From Sistotremastrum niveocremeum HHB9708 (taxonomy: Eukaryota > Basidiomycota > Agaricomycetes > Sistotremastrales > Sistotremastraceae): a stretch of 64,000 bases of DNA. A program made the position numbers and the translations under genes. Positions 60,133-64,000 of this stretch are shown here, piece by piece. The stretch's first letter is position 1, and every line of letters begins with the position of its first letter. A model generated the notes under the pieces. The model saw nothing but the letters and a program-made list of their open reading frames with translations, searched no databases and was not told the DNA's origin. The stretch lies in the NCBI GenBank assembly GCA_001630475.1, contig KV419394.1, forward strand, positions 682,001-746,000, given 5' to 3'.

Positions 60133-61020
60133 TCAGGTAGCATACCTTTCGAGAATGCGTTACTTTCAGTTGACTTTATAGCAAGGTTAAAAACGTACTT
60201 CTTGGTCCATTCCTTCGCCACAGATAGGAACTTCGTCTTGTTATTCTTCAGCTCCTGTGAGCCAATGATCAGACAGTTCATCAAACAGCAACAGTTCGGT
60301 GTATCGTACCGCCGCGATCTCAGGCTCATATGGGTCATCAGGCGACGGATTATTGACCTTCTCTTGAATGGTTGCCAAGACTGATGCACTCAGCATTGCA
60401 TTCAGCGTGCTGTAAGGAAAGACTTACTGGTAGATGCTGAAATAGATGGCTTCCAATCATCTCTTAGGATGCCAATGCAGATCTCTCCTTGATCATTGAT
60501 TCCGGGATGGTATATCTTTGTCAAGAACTTGACCTAACACAAGAAGACAAGAAAGGAATGGTGGATGTAAGGATGCCAGGCCTGTTACGTGAATCGGACG
60601 CACATACCGAAGGTGCTTTGAACGGATACTCGGCAGGGAAGTTCATCGTAAATTTGAATGTGCCACCTTTATACGGACTCTCCGGCTGGGGAACGGGATC
60701 AATCAGATAAGGCGAAGTGGCATAGTTGAAACGCACGGCGGCTTTGATGTGACAAGTCCATTTCATCACGTCGTCCTCATCTTGAGAGATGCTAATGTCC
60801 TTATCGCAAGACGATTAGTTTGGAGCCGAGGATCCTTGTCGAATGACAGACTTGGAGGGGTTTGTTGCTGAGATCGAGGATCTCCTTGGATTGTCATGAG
60901 CAATTGAGACGTACGAAAAGAGCTGAAACACACCACCTTTGTGAGCCGTTTGATTCTGGTTATTCGTGACTTAGTTGATACGTTCTGTGCAGGTGATGTC
61001 CCTCACCTTGGATTGGCCAT
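60133..61020 (-). CDS. ubiquitin-conjugating enzyme E2 (UBC), HPG variant
   Basis: The minus-strand gene has tiny 5' exons: a 14-nt exon ending at 61007 (MANPR), a 19-nt exon (60937-60955, IKRLTK) and a 33-nt exon (EILDLSNKPLQ). The UBC core follows: DISISQDEDDVMKWTCHIKA, SPYKGGTFKFTMNFPAEYPF, then VKFLTKIYHPGINDQGEICI with the catalytic Cys, GILRDDWKPSISAS and VNNPSPDDPYEPEIA. It ends EWTKKYAT. E2s accept ubiquitin from E1 as a thioester and pass it to E3. The usual HPN triad reads HPG here; Asn is thought to stabilise the oxyanion in lysine transfer. At about 150 residues it is a bare UBC domain. Six introns are inferred. Confidence 0.88.
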
Positions 61021-61287
61021 GATCGTCCCTGACTGGTAACGGAGTACGAAAGTACGGAGTTAAGAGCAGGTCTACTATTCTTGTTCGTGAATTCACTGGT
61101 GGCTAGGCTGGCAACGCTGCAGCCCTGAGAGATCATTCTTGTGAAATGGATGTGAATGTTAGGAACAGGTAAAGGAAAATAATGATAATCAAACACTAAT
61201 AGCCGCTGTGTTACAGAGTATAGAAGGAGGTTAGAGGAACAACGAGAACGGGGCGAGGTAGAGGATGATGCCCTGCTGTAGGTAGAT

Positions 61288-64000
61288 CTAGGGCATTATT
61301 CGCGATCGTGTTAGATCCACTCCCGTAACATCACGATACGATGCGGCTGTCCATTTCCTAACCGCATTCGCCGAGAATTGACTGAGAGCGTCGTAAAGGA
61401 TGAACGGAATATCTCTCTTGGATTCGGTCGTGGTCGAAACGCTGTCCTCACCCAACTGATATCTCCTCCAGACATGTCGTATCAGCTCCAAATTGGGGAC
61501 TGAGTTCCAAAGCAGATAATGCATTAAGTGGGGATGCCCTGATTCATCAGCACTGCCCGGCAAAGGATTGTGAGTGCCACGGATGAGCTGTGGACCGAGG
61601 ATCGGTTCACGTAGGTCTGCATCAACTTGACGACTGCACGCTAGCAATAGGGATTGTCGGATGAGGGGAGGTCTTTCCAGATTATCGGTCTTGCCGCTGA
61701 ACCGTTTGTCATACAAAGCCATGTAAAACTCGGTGGCAAACATCAGGCTCTCTATCTGCAAGGGATAGGTGGAGGCGTTCTGAGCCACTCTGCTCTCATG
61801 GAGCTCCATATGAGGTTGTACCATCTGTGGTTTATCCAGAGTCAGACATTCCAGCAACACTGTGTGTGCGTAGGCTTGGAAGCAGTCGTCAGCGGCCTCC
61901 TTCCCATCGAGTCGACAAAAGCGATCAGCGAAAGCGAGGTGGAAATCGTCATTCGAGTAGGATGAAATGAATTGGCGAAACTCCTGTGCCACATTGGAAT
62001 TCTTTCGTATGAGACGTGGGCACTCGAGTACAGACGCGTCTCCTGACGCAGCTCCGGCACGAGCAAAAATGCTTCGGTTTCCCTTTGGATCCTCTCCATA
62101 ACCGAGAAAACCAGTGCGCCGTTTTACCCACAGAGTTTGATTGCGTTGGATGCTAAGACTGTGTCTGGAAGATTTTGCTAAATCTAACACAAATGGCCAA
62201 TAGCGTGGGGTATCAACTTTGATAAAGGCCAGGCGATTGATATCAGGTAAGAGTGTAGGCGAGATCAATTGACTTGATCGCATGATCGACCCTTCTTTGA
62301 CCTTGATCTTGACTGGCAAATAAACCACGTCGCCAGAATCGACGTCGCGAGCCACAAGGCATCGGGGTTGTACAGCGAGAACCCACAGGTGGCGGAGCGC
62401 CTGGAGATGTGTTTTGTTATCAGATGAAAGAGCTGGGAAGCGTGGATAACAGGAAGCGATCAGGCAAGCAATGGCGGAATTCGACTGGCCGAGAGTGTAG
62501 CGACCGCCACCCAAAAACAAGAATCCAATCGCCATATGAGTGGCGACATGGCTACCGTATTTGCTACCTGGACCGATATGTCCGTGGGAGAAGCGGAAGC
62601 GACGAAGAGAGTTGATTTCGCCAGTGCCTGACATCACCATTGCAAGGGAGACTGAAATTACATTCAACGCTTCCCTCACGGCGGCACGCTTAACCTTGTG
62701 TTCGAAGGTGCCAGCTATACCAAATTATTAGGGACAAACTGTACAACGAGGAGGGGCTCACCATTCGAAGACGTCAAGCGGCTGAATACATCGAAGAAAT
62801 GTATCAACGTTGCGTAAGCATCCTCTTGCGCTGTACCAGCGTATCGGAGGCCCATTGCAAAACAACAACCGGACACAATGTAACAATAAGCCAGCTCCAA
62901 GGAATCGCCCCCAGATTTCGCTTCCGCACGACGGTCGATCGCGGAAGCAATTGATTCGGGTAATTGTGAAATGACCCAAGGCGCAGTGGGTTTGATTTCA
63001 TCCCACATAATTACTGAACGACCAAGACTCCTGAGAAGCAGTAAGCTCGGAGGAACACGATCAATTCCAAGGGCGGTATGGGGTATGAGTAAGCTGTCGG
63101 CAATGTCCCGACGCCCTGTTCGTAAGAACATGAGGGTCAGTGCGACGGTGGCTGCAGGGGACGAGATGTTCGCATCGAAGGTTGGGTCCATTGGCCGAGA
63201 TACATTTTCGTGCCCTTGGCTTAATGATTGAAGTCGTCCGATGAGGTCGAGATCGGCATTCCCGGAGGTACTTGCTCCCAATCCAACCATAGTCATTCCG
63301 AAAGCCAGACCTGCACAAAGCGCATAAGCTTCTCGGTGCTCGTTGTTCATGCTGGGCTCGGCAAGATCTTTTCGGGAGATCTCATTGAGAGTCACGTGGG
63401 CCATTCGACGATTTCCTGTTCCCATATATAGCAAGCCGACGCCAATCAAGCCCGAAGCTTGCGTTAGCAGTGGAATATTCAACTCGACGGACGTCTTAGG
63501 GAGAAGAGCGGGGGTATGGACCGTCAACAGTTTGGTAACATGGCGATCAGCATTGCCTAGGTTCGCAGCTGCAAGGCCCAGGAGAATGCCCATGGACGTT
63601 AAGTCATGCTTTGGCGTAAGATAAGTGAAGGTATGCCAGGTTAACATTGACTTCAGATGGCCAGTGAGGCCGAGGCCAAAGAGGAAACCCGCGTGCTCGG
63701 GAGTTAACTCTGCTGGCTTGTTGAACGCTATCCATGAACTGGCAAGTTTCATTGCGGAAGGGGAAATTTTCATCCCAGCGGCAACTCCGTTATGGAATTC
63801 GGCCCAGTTGAGCGATTCTTGGCTGATCTTGCCATGCTCGGGAACAACAGCTATGTTGTGCGGTTGAATGCGTACAGTCAACTCGAGCCGTGGTACCTCA
63901 TACGAATCACGATTCACGGTTGAAAGTGACGCGAACTCAAATATGGCACGCCCTATTGGCAATGCCATCGTACGTTCCGCCACTCGAATGGCATACAGTT
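61288..64000 (-). CDS. APC1: anaphase-promoting complex subunit 1 (APC1/Cut4), C-terminal part
   Basis: The minus-strand frame is open to the window edge, so the start lies beyond 64000. At the upstream end it reads LYAIRVAERTMALPIGRAIF. Diagnostic APC1 segments include LTWHTFTYLTPKHDLTSMGI, LLGLAAANLGNADRHVTKLL, GLIGVGLLYMGTGNRRMAHV and GPGSKYGSHVATHMAIGFLF followed by LGGGRYTLGQSNSAIACLI. These are the proteasome/cyclosome (PC) repeats. A short intron lies between 62679 and 62760. The C-terminus ends DVTGVDLTRSRIMP at 61288. APC1 is the largest scaffold of the APC/C, the E3 that drives mitotic exit. The gene is transcribed in the same direction as the E2 gene, 267 bp upstream of it. Confidence 0.93.

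Noticed and set aside
1-64000. CRISPR arrays, rRNA genes, tRNA genes
   Set aside because: No regular spacer-repeat array, rRNA block or cloverleaf with A and B boxes was recognised; the organism is a fungus, so CRISPR is not expected.

Overview
The window is nuclear DNA from a basidiomycete fungus, most probably an Agaricomycete. Genes are dense, lie on both strands, and are cut by many introns of about 50 bases. The gene content fits: a GT4 trehalose phosphorylase, a PhoD-like phosphatase, a protein resembling the basidiomycete DUF6593 family, a serine-rich secreted cupredoxin and a ceramide glucosyltransferase. No operons, prophages, CRISPR arrays, rRNA or tRNA genes were seen.

Layout, 1-24.5 kb: the 3' part of an APSES/KilA-N DNA-binding protein; the cytosolic Fe-S assembly factor Cia2/MIP18; a T5orf172 (GIY-YIG-like) protein; a two-domain secreted cupredoxin; the rRNA-processing factor Lcp5/neuroguidin; the deadenylase PAN2, divergent from adenylyl cyclase-associated protein (CAP) across only 89 bp; a PhoD-like phosphatase; and an M1 aminopeptidase whose catalytic core is split over very small exons. 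24.9-36 kb: an unusual non-secreted protein with a complete trypsin-like triad, an 838-bp hAT-like miniature transposon, a proline/serine-rich unknown protein, trehalose phosphorylase, and the mRNA cap methyltransferase. 36-50 kb: Rsp5/NEDD4 HECT ligase divergent from ceramide glucosyltransferase, a BRF1/TFIIB-like factor, a small unknown protein, N-terminal glutamine amidohydrolase, a BTB protein, a DUF6593-like protein and ribonuclease T2. 50-64 kb: a perfect fold-back element around an assembly gap, a giant serine-rich protein, a second hAT-like element, an E2 ubiquitin-conjugating enzyme with HPG in place of HPN, and the 3' part of APC1.

Most genes are core housekeeping functions: mRNA metabolism (PAN2, cap methyltransferase), ubiquitin and N-degron turnover (Rsp5, E2, APC1, Ntaq1), ribosome and tRNA-gene transcription (Lcp5, BRF1-like), actin (CAP), sphingolipid and trehalose metabolism. 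They do not form one pathway or cluster.

The points most worth following up are the trypsin-like protein at 24906-27187 (H340/D473/S605, coiled coil inserted between H and D), the microexon chain in the aminopeptidase (including 9-nt and 4-nt exons), and three non-autonomous DNA elements with clear inverted ends. Exon boundaries were worked out by eye from reading frame, splice signals and family conservation; those with closed arithmetic are stated exactly, and others are given as gene spans.
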